From positions 1 through 39,866 of the forward strand of contig CAXKVV010000301.1 of NCBI GenBank assembly GCA_964058805.1: 39,866 bases of DNA. The letters run 5' to 3'. The notes under the pieces were generated by a model that was not told the DNA's origin, made no database searches, and saw only the letters and a list, made by a program, of their open reading frames with translations. Positions 21,629 through 32,579 of the stretch are shown here, one piece after another (position 1 is the stretch's first letter; each line of letters begins with the position of its first letter). This DNA is from Schoenoplectus triqueter. Lineage: Eukaryota > Streptophyta > Magnoliopsida > Poales > Cyperaceae. Made by a program: the position numbers and the translations under genes.

Positions 21629-24522
21629 TCATACTTGTTGATCCAGTTCATCAAAGAAATGGATTGGGATATCTTGGTGAGGAAGCAGTGTAGATGAGGA
21701 CTTGAACTGTTGCAATAAATATGATTAACATTGTAAGACTTGTATTATTCCAAAATAAAACTGTGTACGAAACATTGTTGTCAAATCCTGCCAAAACCAC
21801 AAAATTATTGATGTTCAGATGGCACCAAAACTAAACCTTTTACATTTCACAATGTATTTGAGAATTGAGAATATCTCAGTGGGTTTAAAAGGCACTATTT
21901 TCCCAAGAAAATGTTTTATTAAGGTACAGGCAAAAGGCCTACCATGAAATTGTCATTAATAAATATTAAGAAGACTAGAAGAGTCACAGACTGTTACAGA
22001 GAAGAATAGAAAATGTTGAAGACGTCAACAACAGCACTTCACTATCTTTCAAAATGTGAGAGAACAGAAATTACTTCCCATGACAATTGACCAAGATAAG
22101 AAATGGCACATTTTGTTTTGATACTTTCCATAGTCTAACATAGACACATGATATTATAAAACCAAAATAAAACAAAACATAGTAACATACCCTATTCTGC
22201 TTGTATTTGTCTCTTACAGCACACAAGGAAGAACATCTCTTATTCACTTGCAGTTCATGCAATGCACATATGCATTCCTTCAACTCACTCACCTTGTACC
22301 CAGTACTAGTCTCCAGCTTTTTGCTCTGATTTATTGCACAGAGAACACAATTAGTTAACTTATCTAAAACTCCATGAGACCTTTAGATGAAGCCCCAAGA
22401 ATGAAGTTTCTAAATTAAAAAGAAATGTCATCAGAATTGCAAGAAAGACAAAAACAAAATTTACCCAAGGATGGTTTGATGGATCAATGGTAAACCTTGC
22501 CAAGTAAACAGCTGAGGCAGCAACCACTGAAGGTAAAAACTTGATGCATCCATAATCAATGAGACTTAGCTCAGCTAGGTAGTATGCCACAGATTCTAAT
22601 GCCAAATTTAAGCTCTACAAAATTGAAAAAGATAAATCAGTTGCGAGGCATACCAAGATCAGATTATAAGAAACCAAATAAGATAAAAGAAAACTACCTT
22701 GCCATCTTCCTGACCAGCTTTGATGAACCTCCGTAGGAAAGTTCTGACTGTAGGGTTTCCCATTTCAAAATTCAGGAATTTCAACACATCACTCTCCATT
22801 TTCACAACCTGAATGCAAGGTAAAATTTTAAGAACCTATTCACATTTTTCAAAAGAAGATTTATTAAAAAGAAAAAAATTAAGAAAAGAATAGGCTAACC
22901 TCTTGCTTGTTGTAGGTATTGTCAGTTATATAACAGAAATCCTCAACATGGGGCGGCGCTATCTCTTCATATTTCCTAGATAAATAAGTCAAAGAAAAGC
23001 TCGTCAATTAAACACAAGTCACACGGAAAGGTTATATCATATTCCTAATATCATAGAAGGTAATCAACCAATCTTGGGCACTAATATTATTTTTGTTAGT
23101 TCAGCATGTCTACTGTTCTCTTTCTTCCCTTCTCGGCGACCAATATGTTTCACGCCTGTATGGACAAACACAGCCAAACAAATACCCAGCAAGAAATTAT
23201 GTTTCCCAACCCAAGTTACACTGAAATGAAATGGAAAGATATAAGATAGTCAATATCTCCTAAACCATATTCAACCAAGCAGATTATCCAACCCACCACA
23301 CACAAATGATTTACGTAAATGTGAGGAATTGTAATGAAAATTGGTTATATTTGTATAAAAACTATCAGTAGGCCCACTATAGTTTATTTTCAATCATTCA
23401 ATGTTTTGAATCCCACCACCCCCACCACCCATCCAAATCCTGGCTCCACCCTTGCAAACAAGACGACTAAATCACTAGACACAGACCAACTCAGGAAATA
23501 AGCCATACTGTTTCACACTTACGATGCTATAAGCATTGAAGAGACACCAAGGAGCTGAAGCCTTTGTCTGCTAATAGCATTGTTAGAGAGGAAACGATCA
23601 ATGTACGAAACAGTCAGGTACAGGGTATCTGACACAAGCTTGTACTCTTCAGCTACTTCAACCAGCCAATCAATTAAGACTCCTCTCATATTTGCCGTCA
23701 CATCTACTTGAATTGTTTCAATATAGTTTGGTACAGGCCTCCTCTTTGGTTCCACCTGCAAGAGAACACAAATAAGAAATGTTCAATAGCTGGTTCAGAT
23801 TGTTCTGGAACCACACCGAACTAGTGCTTGTTCCAACAACATGCCATAAAAAAGCCACAACTTTGAGGATTAACAAAAGTTGAAGGGTTGTCAATACAAA
23901 AATGGCCGTTTAACCTTCTGGTTTTTGTTTTCCTTTTTTATTGATAAACATTTAACCTTGAGTTAAACTGCAGCCGGAAAAAATGGAAACACATTAAGTG
24001 CATTTTGTGAGAACTGCTAAGATAGTGCTCGGATACCCACATTGTAGCAGACACAAACTAAACAGAAATGAAATGTAAAGGATCTATAAACAAATATAGT
24101 TCAGACCTGTACTTCATATTTTACCATTCTCATGACTAACGACTAAACCTGAAATAAGAACTAACCTCCATTGATCGTAGATACTGGTATATATCTGAAA
24201 CATACACCGAAACCATATGTGGATCTTGAACCTCGTTTTCTGCATCGGCGATGTCAATGGGAGAAACATATGCCTTCTCGGTCTCCTTGCAAGAAGGCTT
24301 CTCGAGCTCCAACTCCTGCTTTGTCTTCTCGGATCTAGACTTCTTAAGCTTCGACTGAACAGCCGCAGTGCGCAAAGTCAGAGAGTTGGATAGATTGGGC
24401 AACTCACTAAGCGCAACCCGCTTCTTCTTCAACGGAGGTTGAGGGTCTGAGGCCTCCATGGCTGAGGCGCGCTTCGCCGCAGCGCGAGTGAGGCGAGGAA
24501 GGATGTTCTCTTTATCCGCCAT
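21629..24522 (-). CDS. CYCA3: A-type cyclin, CYCA3-like, seven exons
   Basis: Exons read on the minus strand: 24522-24166, 23755-23523, 22975-22900, 22808-22698, 22614-22465, 22325-22191, 21706-21629. All have GT/AG borders and matching phases, giving 379 residues, the usual size for plant A3 cyclins. The N-terminus has a KEN box (4-6), a basic LKKKR (31-35) and a destruction box starting R35-V-A-L38, the signals for APC/C-driven degradation. The cyclin N-fold starts near residue 125; [19 protein letters not shown] at 142-160 holds the conserved Arg/Asp/Trp of the CDK-binding helix. The C-fold follows, ending with YKQNR and a short tail. It activates a CDKA-type kinase in the nucleus around S phase. 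Exons 2-6 match the family closely. The last exon was chosen because its acceptor is in phase and a stop comes at family-typical length. Confidence 0.93.
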
Positions 24523-24957
24523 GGCTACTCCCCTCGGACGCGGAATCTCGAATGGGGCTAGGGTTTAAGAGAATGGAGAGGGAAAGAGCGAATGAAATCG
24601 GGGATGGATGGATTTGTTTTGTAGGGGCACTGAGAGAGCGCCATTTTTTGGAAAATATGGGGGAGAGAGGGAAACCACTTTCGAAAGTTGAAAGGCAAAC
24701 GAAATTCGAAAATTGAAGAGAACGAAAGGATTTGGGTTTGGTAAAAAGAAGTCGCGAAATGGTCGGATTGGATTGGAGCCATCAGGCCGAGCGCCGAGCG
24801 GGAACCAATTGCGATCTTGCTTTTGGAAATAATTTCGCGGATACCCTCCAGAAATAGCAGAATGTTATAATAGGCTATATTATTAATCAAGATCATCCAA
24901 TCAAAATCAGAAATATGTGATTTCTCCCGATGGTAATGCTAAAAGGGCGGGATCACT
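24523..24957 (-). promoter_or_regulatory. Cyclin 5' leader and promoter with E2F-like sites
   Basis: Two E2F-type motifs lie upstream of the start codon: TTTCGCGG on the plus strand at 24833-24840, and TTTCGCGA on the minus strand at 24759-24752 (one base off the TTTSSCGS consensus). E2F control at G1/S is usual for A3 cyclins, so their presence fits, but binding is inferred. The region is the most GC-rich in the neighbourhood. An open frame at 24896-24558 on the same strand is leader sequence and not a gene. Confidence 0.5.
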
Positions 24958-24958
24958 T

Positions 24959-25256
24959 GGTTATTTTGATAATTTTGACTGTGAATTTTTAAATAAATTT
25001 TAAAAAAATTACAGATGTGTTTTTTACTTATACATTGTACGTTGAAAGTGTTTCAAATTTTATGAAATTTCATTATCGTTTGATATTTCATCAATAACCA
25101 TTAAAATTTTATATAATTTATAATTATTTTAATTTAACTGTATTTGATGGAATATAAAATGATAATGAAATTATATAAAATTTTAAACACTATCAAATAA
25201 ATATTTATTTAATTTAATTTAATTAAAAATTTATTGTTAAAATTATCAAAATAACC
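24959..25256. mobile_element. AT-rich MITE with GGTTATTTTGATAATTTT ends
   Basis: The left end GGTTATTTTGATAATTTT is repeated exactly, inverted, at the right end, and arms continue through GAATTTTTAAAT-like sequence. Interior blocks such as ATTATATAAAATTTTAA recur in the element at 34834-35133, so they are one family. No coding frame. It lies just upstream of the cyclin promoter. Confidence 0.7.
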
Positions 25257-25268
25257 ATTATCAAATAT

Positions 25269-25471
25269 CAGTGACGGAGCTTGATCGGAATTTTGAGGGG
25301 CTAAAATATTTTTATGCTGACTAAACATATTATGTTGTAAATTTTGAGGGGGTAATAGTACTAAAATTATAGTACAATTACCATAAAACATCTTAAATTC
25401 TTAATAATTGTATTAATTTTCAAAAAAAAATGGGTTGCATCCCCTCCAACCTCTATTAAGCTCCGTCCCTG
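25269..25471. mobile_element. hAT-type MITE with CAGTGACGGAGC / CAGGGACGGAGC termini
   Basis: The left end CAGTGACGGAGCTT and the inverted right end CAGGGACGGAGCTT differ by one base and match the widespread CAGGGACGGAGC hAT MITE termini. Inner GAGGGG(G/C)TAA motifs are also typical of this group. The flanks do not give a convincing 8-bp duplication. Confidence 0.75.
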
Positions 25472-25623
25472 CAAGTGAACCCTTCTGAATGCTAAAAGCC
25501 TAAAAATGAAGTACATGTAACACATTTCAATAATGAATGATAAATACGTTCTTCTTTAAAATTCTTTGAAGTGACTAAAGTAAAAAAAATGTAATATCAT
25601 GCAGATTAAGGTTTGGATACGAG

Positions 25624-26072
25624 CAGGGCTGTCAATGGTTCATGTCAGGTCATCATTATTTTATTATTTTTTTATCTAATCCAAACCTGACTCGATTATA
25701 TTCGGGTTAAAAAATCTTGATCCATACCCGATCCAACCGCGTTACGGGTCAAACCGACCTGATTTGTGTAAAATAATTAAATATTTATTAAATATTTATA
25801 CATTATTTTAAGTATTTAAATATTAATTAATATTAATTAATTTATAATTAATCTTAATTAATATATATTTAAGATTTAGTTAGTACTAGATCATAAAATT
25901 ACTTAAAAAATAATTAATCGGGTCGGGTCGGGTCAGGTTAACTTGAACCCGACCCGACCTAATTCGGGTCAAAAAAATTAGACTAATACCCGACTCATTT
26001 ATATTTGGATCATGTCAAGTCTGATTCGAATCGGGTTAACCCGTCGGGTCGGATCAATAATTGACACCCCTA
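25624..26072. mobile_element. GGGTCGGGT-rich hAT-type MITE, copy 4, with target duplication
   Basis: Ends are CAGGGCTGTCAATGG on the left and, inverted, TAGGGGTGTCAATTATTG on the right. The 8 bases before (GATACGAG) and after (GATACAAC) match at 6 of 8. That points to an 8-bp target duplication and assigns this GGGTCGGGT family to the hAT superfamily. Interior blocks are shared with copies 2 and 3. Non-autonomous. Confidence 0.75.
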
Positions 26073-26080
26073 GATACAAC

Positions 26081-26590
26081 CATATCATGAATTATATGCT
26101 AAATTGCTAATGTGTTCGGATTCAAACTATTATGTGAAGTTGTTTGAGTTGGAATTAATTAATCTCCAGATCCAATCAATTTAAAAAAAAAATTGAGGCA
26201 ACTTCATTCTAATCACTTCTTATTTAAATAAAAATGGGATATAGTATTTCGCTTTCAAATATCTATAAAATATCCACAAAGCACCCTCCAATCGAGATTC
26301 AAATCAGTGAACTCTTGTATGATCATTGTATTTACCAATGTGCCAAATAAATTATCTCAATTATAATTGCCTTTTTAAACATCATTCAATGAAGGTGCAT
26401 CCGAAAAACCATTTTAAACATCAAGTTTAATTGCATTTTCGTAATAACTGGTCCAGTAGTTCATATCAAAAAAAGTTGATAAAAGTGCACACAAGAAGTC
26501 CAATCCACGTATCGATTGAGGTTTAATAACTTAAAAATGGATGAAAATGTTTAACAGAATATTTTTCGAAATTAAGTCAAAACATTAGTA
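26081..26590. other. Intergenic, nothing recognised
   Basis: AT-rich, no credible frame, no repeat identified. It ends at the duplication TAAACCTACC that flanks the next element. Confidence 0.45.
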
Positions 26591-26600
26591 TAAACCTACC

Positions 26601-26768
26601 GGCACCGGATCAGTTGATCGTAAAATTGGCGAGCAGCACCTGCTCGTAAGCATCCGACGAAGCGTGGTGATTTCATGATACAGTGTGCTACTCTTCCACG
26701 ATTTTCACCCATTTAATTTTACGAGCAGGTAGTTGCTCGCTGCTTTTACGAGCAGCAGATTCGCTCCC
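26601..26768. mobile_element. 168-bp hairpin MITE, Mutator-type target duplication
   Basis: The element is flanked by a perfect 10-bp direct repeat TAAACCTACC (26591-26600 and 26769-26778), as expected for Mutator-type insertion (9-10 bp). Ends are GGCACCGGATC on the left and, inverted, GGGAGCGAATC on the right. The arms stay alignable for about 50 bp through TCGTAAAA, GGCGAGCA and ACCTGCTCGTAA, so the unit can fold into a stem with a loop of about 60 bases. No gene. Confidence 0.75.
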
Positions 26769-26817
26769 TAAACCTACCAGGCGCGTAGTGGCTGTCTGAG
26801 AAGGGTCCATTAAGGAG

Positions 26818-27156
26818 CAATTTTGTTTGTAGATAATAATTATAATAATTATATTATTAATAATAAAAGTGATAAAAGCGAAATTTGAAATCTACGAATG
26901 ATAGTGGCGTTTTTGTAAACGCGTCACTGTCAGTGACGTATTTGGTGGTTGATCGGCAGTAGTAATGTTGATCAAATGGTAATGGATCGTGATCAGGATA
27001 AGTAAGAGTAAACGCGTCACTGTCAGTGGCGCGTTTACATTGTTTTATACAAAGATGCTATGCGCCACTGTCAGTGACGCGTTGTCATTTGTAAATTTCA
27101 AATTTTATTTTTAACACTCTTATTATTAATAATATAATTATTATATATAAAAACTG
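26818..27156. mobile_element. Mutator-type MITE carrying three GC-rich palindromes
   Basis: A perfect 9-bp duplication ATTAAGGAG flanks it (26809-26817 and 27157-27165), typical of Mutator-like elements and a sign of recent insertion. Inverted arms of about 85 bp are AT-rich (ATAATTATATTATTAATAAT and onward to AAATTTGAAAT). The centre, about 26900-27085, is different: it holds three near-identical palindromes around CACTGTCAGTG. There is no reading frame, so movement would need a transposase from elsewhere. Confidence 0.85.
26919..27083. repeat. Three direct copies of a GC-rich palindrome
   Basis: The palindromes centre on CACTGTCAGTG at about 26930, 27023 and 27072. Flanks extend the symmetry with ACGCGT / ACGYGT sequence; the middle copy is symmetric over 31 bases (27008-27038) with one mismatch besides the odd central base. 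A half copy (TAGTGGCGTTTTTG) lies at about 26902-26915. All three have the same central base on the plus strand, so they are direct duplicates. Confidence 0.85.
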
Positions 27157-27165
27157 ATTAAGGAG

Positions 27166-27783
27166 TCTATCACTTATAACTATAATTCACTATAAACTAA
27201 TGGAACGGAATTTTTTAATAGTAATAGCATGAGCTACTAAGGTAATTGCAGCTAAGTTTAATTTAGCAATTAATGTAAAAGACCTGCAGAATTTACATGA
27301 TATTATTCTTAACTCAGTCCCAAATAGTATAGATAAAATAGGAAAGGAAGCCCGTCAGGGCCAGGAGCTCTTCTTGCATTACATTGAAATAAAGGCAGTC
27401 ACTCCGCGCCTCTATGCTAATAAATTTGTATATCAGCGCATGGTTATTGGTTAGCTTAGCTTAGTGGTTATGTCATTATGTGCTTGTTTTGTTTTCTAAA
27501 GTGCAGAGATTTGGGCCTCAATTAGTTTTATTTTTCTTTTCATTTTTGTTTCAGGGGAAAATCAAATAAAAGTAGAGGCTCATCTACTTACCACATAACA
27601 AAAAAAATTAAAGACTGTTATTCATGATCTATATCGAGAAAATAATAAACTCAGTTTAGAGGAAGTGGTTATTGATTACAATTTTATTATATTATATATT
27701 TTCAAAGTTTAAAATTTTATTCGAAGACGTCATTTAATTTAGGGTTAATTTTTCATATACCCTTCAACTCTTTTTTTTTTATT
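27166..27783. other. Intergenic, nothing recognised
   Basis: No gene or RNA recognised. A less AT-rich patch at 27340-27420 has no long open frame. Confidence 0.4.
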
Positions 27784-28461
27784 TTTTATGCCCCTCAAAT
27801 TAATTAGATGAGCTAATTTATTATGTTCTTCTTAAAAATTATGGTTCATTCTTTGTTAAAAAATATTAAAATTCATTTCCGCTCTTGTTCTTTCTTTTTA
27901 TATTTATTGAGGGTTGTCAAAATTTGACCCGATCCGACCTAAAATGACTCGACAATAAATGAGTTATGTATCGGTTAAGATTTTTTGACCTGGTAAAGGT
28001 CAAAGACAGGTATGGGTCTATTTGACTCTTTTAATTGTGTTTTTTAATTTATTTTGTGATTTAACGTTAATCAAAGATTATATATACACTGACTAAGATT
28101 ACTTATATATTAATTAATATTTAAGTTTCTTAAAAATACATGCAAATGGTTAATGTATACTTAATTACTTAGGTCGGTTCGAGACAAAAAATAATTAAAT
28201 AATGATGATACGACCCATTGATACCCTAATTCATTATTCAATTTGTCATTTTTATTGATTTAAGAATCAACATATCTTCAACATTAGATAGAAAATCCCC
28301 TCATTCTGCCTAATGTGATACGTGCGCATCTAATACCCTCATTATGTCTAATAAGATAAATGGGAAATTTTTGTTTTTCCCCTTTTAACAAAGGTTGGAC
28401 CATCATTTTTAAAGAGAAGACAATAAGTTAGCTTATCTAATTAACTTGAAGGGGATAAAAC
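27784..28461. mobile_element. Long-TIR MITE split by a nested GGGTCGGGT element
   Basis: The left arm TATGCCCCTCAAATTAATTA and the inverted right arm TATCCCCTTCAAGTTAATTA pair and remain alignable for about 80 bp (to TTTGTTAAAA on each side). Between the arms sits a member of the GGGTCGGGT family (27908-28228), so that family inserted into this older element. The CCCCTCAA arm start resembles the element at 34060. Mutator-type affinity is likely but unproven. Confidence 0.6.
27908..28228. mobile_element. GGGTCGGGT-family element, copy 5, reversed orientation
   Basis: Starts TGAGGGTTGTCAA and ends ATTGATACCCTA. The family's interior block appears here as its reverse complement (TTTTGTGATTTAAC, ACTGACTAAGATTA), so this copy lies opposite to the others. 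It is more diverged than copies 2-4. Confidence 0.55.
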
Positions 28462-28463
28462 AT

Positions 28464-28650
28464 TGGGAACGCAATAAATACAAAATATTTTCATTGAAAG
28501 ATTTCATCGAATACCTTGTAGGCTGAAATTATAATATAATGAGATATGTAAATAATGAAAGAGAAACAAAGTGAATTTTTATTTAATGAGGAAATCACAA
28601 TAATAGAAAAACTTTTAAAACTATTTTTGTCATTTCCGCAACACACATAA
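28464..28650 (-). repeat. LTR-like repeat of a TRIM-type element, distal copy
   Basis: About 187 bp that align with 33224-33421 at roughly three quarters identity, starting at TTGGGAAC (TTGAAAAC in the other copy) and including the shared AATAATGAAAGAGAAACAAA. In minus-strand orientation this would be the 3' LTR. The two copies are direct repeats 4.8 kb apart. Confidence 0.6.
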
Positions 28651-29435
28651 GAACGTTTCACTCATCTCCAACCTTGAAGATTTGCAAAATACTCGAGTCC
28701 GCTACCATCTTTGCATCCACAAAAGGATCCATAAATATGTATTTCCTACATCTCGTAGAAACTTATCAGAAATCTATATATTTTGTCATCACCGTACACC
28801 GACGGATTCCATACGAGACACAAGAGGGTACATACCCCGTTCTCTTTCAAAATTTTGGATGGTTTTTAAACATTATGACCATAGCAAGCCAAGTTATAAA
28901 CACAGGAAGCTAAAGTTATGTAGAATCATGTAATCTAAGTAATAGCATGCTATGGTAAGAGGTAAAAAGTGTTTGATATTAAATCATGGTTATGAATTAT
29001 TTTTATCATGTTGTTATATTAATTTGTTAAGAAATAATTGTTCAAATTAACAAAAAAATATTGGTTATGATAAAATTGTAACCTTTTATATGTAATATAT
29101 TTTGTATTTCTTATTTATAAAAATTATTATTTAGAAATTATTTTTTTAAACTATATTTATAATTAATAATAACAATATTAATTATAGAATCTTTTTTTAT
29201 GTTCTACCGCATGATCAATATTTATTTTGCTTTATGAAGTATTTTTTTAAATTATAGCCGTTGAATTTCATTATAACATGTGTAAGCTTTTTTTACATAA
29301 AAAAAGATTCCTCATTGAATGCCACTTACCTTTTTGAATTATAGCCGTTGCAGTTCACTTGGTCTATATATTAGACAAATTGATATATTGACTTCCCATG
29401 AACCCTTCTTACAACTTTGTTTTTCATCTATTAAA

Positions 29436-30736
29436 ATGGATGAGTACCACAGATGGATAATTCAAAAAGATGAAGAAGAGATTCTAGATTTGATCAATGC
29501 ATATAATTATGCACCATTTACACCAGTCATGCCTTCTTACAGAATTCCATGCCATACATCGATCTTGAGAGGTGGCATATATGTTAAAGAAGTTTTGGAA
29601 GGTCATCCATGCCGTGCCAAGCAAGAATTTCGTATGGAAACTCATATTTTTCATGCCTTAGTTAAAATATTGAATGAGAAGTATTTGTTAAGAAATGGTA
29701 ATGATATAACAGTGGAAGAACAGCTTGCAATGTTCTTATATACACTTAGAAAAAATGCTAGCAACCGTACTGTGCAGGAACGGTTTCAACATAGTGGTTC
29801 TAGTGTAAGTTACTATTTTGGTGAAGTATTAAATGCAATATTGCAGTTGTCCAAAGATATGATCAAATTTCCATCTTCAATCACGCCTGGATGTATTCTA
29901 AATAGATCCCACTTTTACCCATACTTCAAGGTACTTTATGATTTATTTAATTTATATTATTTCATTATTTTATTTTATTTTCATTCAAATATTGATTAAG
30001 TTATACAATATAGGATTGTGTTGGTGCAATCGATGGAACTCATGTACCGATAACTATTCGTAAGCCTACTAAACCAGATTCATACCGTAATAGAAAGCAA
30101 ACACTATCTCAAAATATCATGGTTGCTTGTGATTTTCAAAATCACTTTGTTTATGTCATGTCCGGATGGGAAGGGTCCGCTTCTGATGCAGCTGTACTCA
30201 AGAGTGCAATTGATGAGGGTGGCTTCTATGTACCACAAGATAAATTTTATCTAGTTGATGGAGGATATGCAAATACACCTAACTTTATTGCTCCATGTCG
30301 TGGACAAAAATATCATTTGCGAGAACATGGAGGGGTGAATCAGAGGCCAAGAAATTACAAGGAGCTTTTCAATCTTCGTCATGCTCGACTTAGGAATCAT
30401 GTCGAGCGCATCATTGGTGTTTTAAAGATGAGATTTCCAATTTTAAAAGTGGGTACATATTATCCACTAGACATACAAAGAGATATAGCAACTGCAGCAT
30501 GCATCCTTCATAATTTTATAGTCTACCATAATGGAGATATGACTTGGCCTTTCAAATACCCCTCTAGTGTACCTCCTTCTGAATTTACTACTATGCCTGA
30601 GAGAGATGAAGAAGTATACAATGGAGATGTTCAGTCCCTCAACATCCAACGTGAGGTCGGTAATAGAAAAAGGGATGAGATTGCTATGACCATGTGGGAA
30701 AATTATACCAATAGGAGGAGATCTATAAACCCATAA
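29436..30736 (+). CDS. PIF/Harbinger DDE transposase (HARBI1-type nuclease), two exons
   Basis: Exons 29436-29930 and 30014-30736 join in phase (AAG/GTACTT donor, ATATAG acceptor) to give 405 residues, a full length for plant Harbinger transposases. The first third contains a helix-turn-helix-like region (TVEEQLAMFLYTLRKNASNR, about 92-111). The DDE_4-type nuclease core has all three metal ligands: D172 in AIDGTH, D247 in LVDGGY and E296 in HVERIIG, with family motifs around them. I see no stop or frameshift, so catalytic capacity may be intact. The start at 29436 is preferred over the earlier in-frame ATG at 29319, because homologous proteins start near MDEYHRW and the 39 extra residues look like leader. 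It cuts and pastes the element with help from the partner protein. Confidence 0.9.
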
Positions 30737-30762
30737 ATTTAATGTTCTCAAATAAGTTTATG

Positions 30763-32275
30763 TCATCCCGGTAGCTCTTTAAAAGCCTTCATGGCTGCAC
30801 TTATGCTATATTTCTCATCCCTTTGACCTTTAATTTCCTTCCATGCACTAATATACTTAGCTTGTTCCTCTCTTTTGTAAGCAAAGTAATCTTCATTAAA
30901 TGACGAGAAATTAGTCTCATTTAGTTTGATTCTTTTGTTCCTCTTTTGCAAGTTAGTAGACAAACCTTGATTTGTAGGAGGTGTCTGTGTGGCAGGAGGT
31001 ATTTTTGAGAATAAAACCTCTTGAGTATTGCAACCTGAAGTCGAGTCACCTAGAGGAGTTGTTTGATGTGCTTGGATCTCAATTCAAGCATTTGTAGTTT
31101 CAAAAATAGACACATCATTATCAGATGGGTCCATCATAAATGATGTATATGTATCTCTATTTATGAAATCATCTTCCCATTTGAAGCGTTGTTGTGATTC
31201 ATCTTGTTGAGTCAATGTGGGACTTGGAGTGTGGGCATGTGTCTCTAAATCAACAACATAATGATATTTAGTTGATGCACGCTTACATGATCCTTCAGCA
31301 ATACATCCTGAAATTTTAAACAAATATATCATAGCAGCAAAATATTTAAAATATACTTAATCAAATAAAATAATGATGAAGCATGAAACTAATTAACTTA
31401 TATCAGTACCTTTGTATACATCAAAAAGATCATTGTAATAAGGAAAAGATTTTCCAAGCCATTGTCGTGCCTCTTTATCATTCATCAAAGCTTCTTCCAC
31501 GACAGCATCTTGAGGATCAATTTGCTTCAAGTCATTGTTCCATCCCATTCCACTCATACTTAACACACGTTTAAGTGATTTAAACTTCTTCTTAAGACGC
31601 TGCTCTTGGTCCTTTATTTGAGCTTTAGTGAAATTAGCATGAGGAAATTTCTCCTTAAATCGTGTGACTATTTCAGTCCAAGCTCTCTGTGTCCAACCAT
31701 TATCGGTACGATGCTCACGTGATGAAAACTTTACCAAAAGAGATACTAGGAATGATCTTTGAGGCTCGATCCAAATTGCTCTCGTAGATTCAATTTCCTT
31801 TTCAATGTCTACATTCTTTTCTCCTGTCAATATAAAATAGTTAATTCTTACTTCAATTTGAATGTCAAGTCTTTACAGTACAATCAAATAATAACACATG
31901 ATTACTGACTAGCTTGAATTTTTTTTAGTCATAACTCTTCTCCTAGGAATTTTCACAAACACCTTATAAGCAAAAAAAAAACACCAAAATTCATTCAGTC
32001 TAACCAAAAAAATTTGAAAGTTTCAGACATAAAGGCCCAATCAGTTAATTGTACCATTTTCTATCACCACCAACTTGAATACTAAAAATACACTTCGGAT
32101 CACCAAAGTCCCCCCCCCACACACAAACTTCAAATAAAGAAGCCGCACCAGTGCATGCCGCACAAACAGGGTTGAAAGACAGAGAGGTGTTGTAGAGAGT
32201 TCTAATAAAAATTCAAGAATTACCTTCTTTGAATAATTTACGGGCTGAGGGCTTGTGTCTTGGAGGACCTTTCAT
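30763..32275 (-). pseudogene. Harbinger Myb/SANT-like partner protein, one in-frame stop
   Basis: Exons on the minus strand: 32275-32224, 31823-31410, 31307-30763, with GT/AG borders and matching phase. Exon 1 encodes a basic start (MKGPPRHKPSARKLFKEG). Exon 2 holds the trihelix/Myb-like domain (TDNGWTQRAWTEIVTRF, later KKKFKSLKRVLSMSGMGWN, then QWLGKSFPYYNDLFDVY), the usual plant ORF1-type DNA-binding protein that carries the transposase to the termini. Exon 3 has a single TGA at 31086-31084, after which the same frame stays open for 106 codons to a natural-looking end (KAFKELPG). That is most simply one nonsense mutation. If translated only to the TGA, the protein keeps its DNA-binding domain but loses the charged C-terminal region. 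Confidence 0.8.
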
Positions 32276-32579
32276 GGTGCTCACAGATGCACAGAGAAAC
32301 AAGAGAATAATGACAAATAAAGAGATGAAGAAGATATATACATACCTAATTTTTTTTGGCGGGAGATGATTGCGCGGGAAATTAGATGTTAGTAGAGGGA
32401 GCACAGAGAAGAGAGAAAGCCACACAAAAATTGAGTCCGACTTGATTTTCAGAAAACCTGACTTTCGACGTAATTTTCTCAACTTTGGAGCGCAAGCCAA
32501 GGCTTCTCTGGAGAGCACCGAACAGTCCATCGCAATTAAAAATCAGATTTTATAAAAACCAAAGAAGCGATGGTTAAAA

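Noticed and set aside
24558..24896. 112-codon minus-strand frame upstream of the cyclin
   Set aside because: It covers the GC-richer 5' leader and promoter, has no homology that I recognise and ends just before the cyclin start.
26919..27083. Palindromic repeats considered as a CRISPR-like array
   Set aside because: Only three units with unequal spacing inside a plant MITE, no leader or cas genes, and the context is eukaryotic.
29319..29435. Upstream in-frame ATG for the Harbinger transposase
   Set aside because: The 39 additional residues are unlike the family N-terminus, and the Met at 29436 fits the start seen in related transposases.
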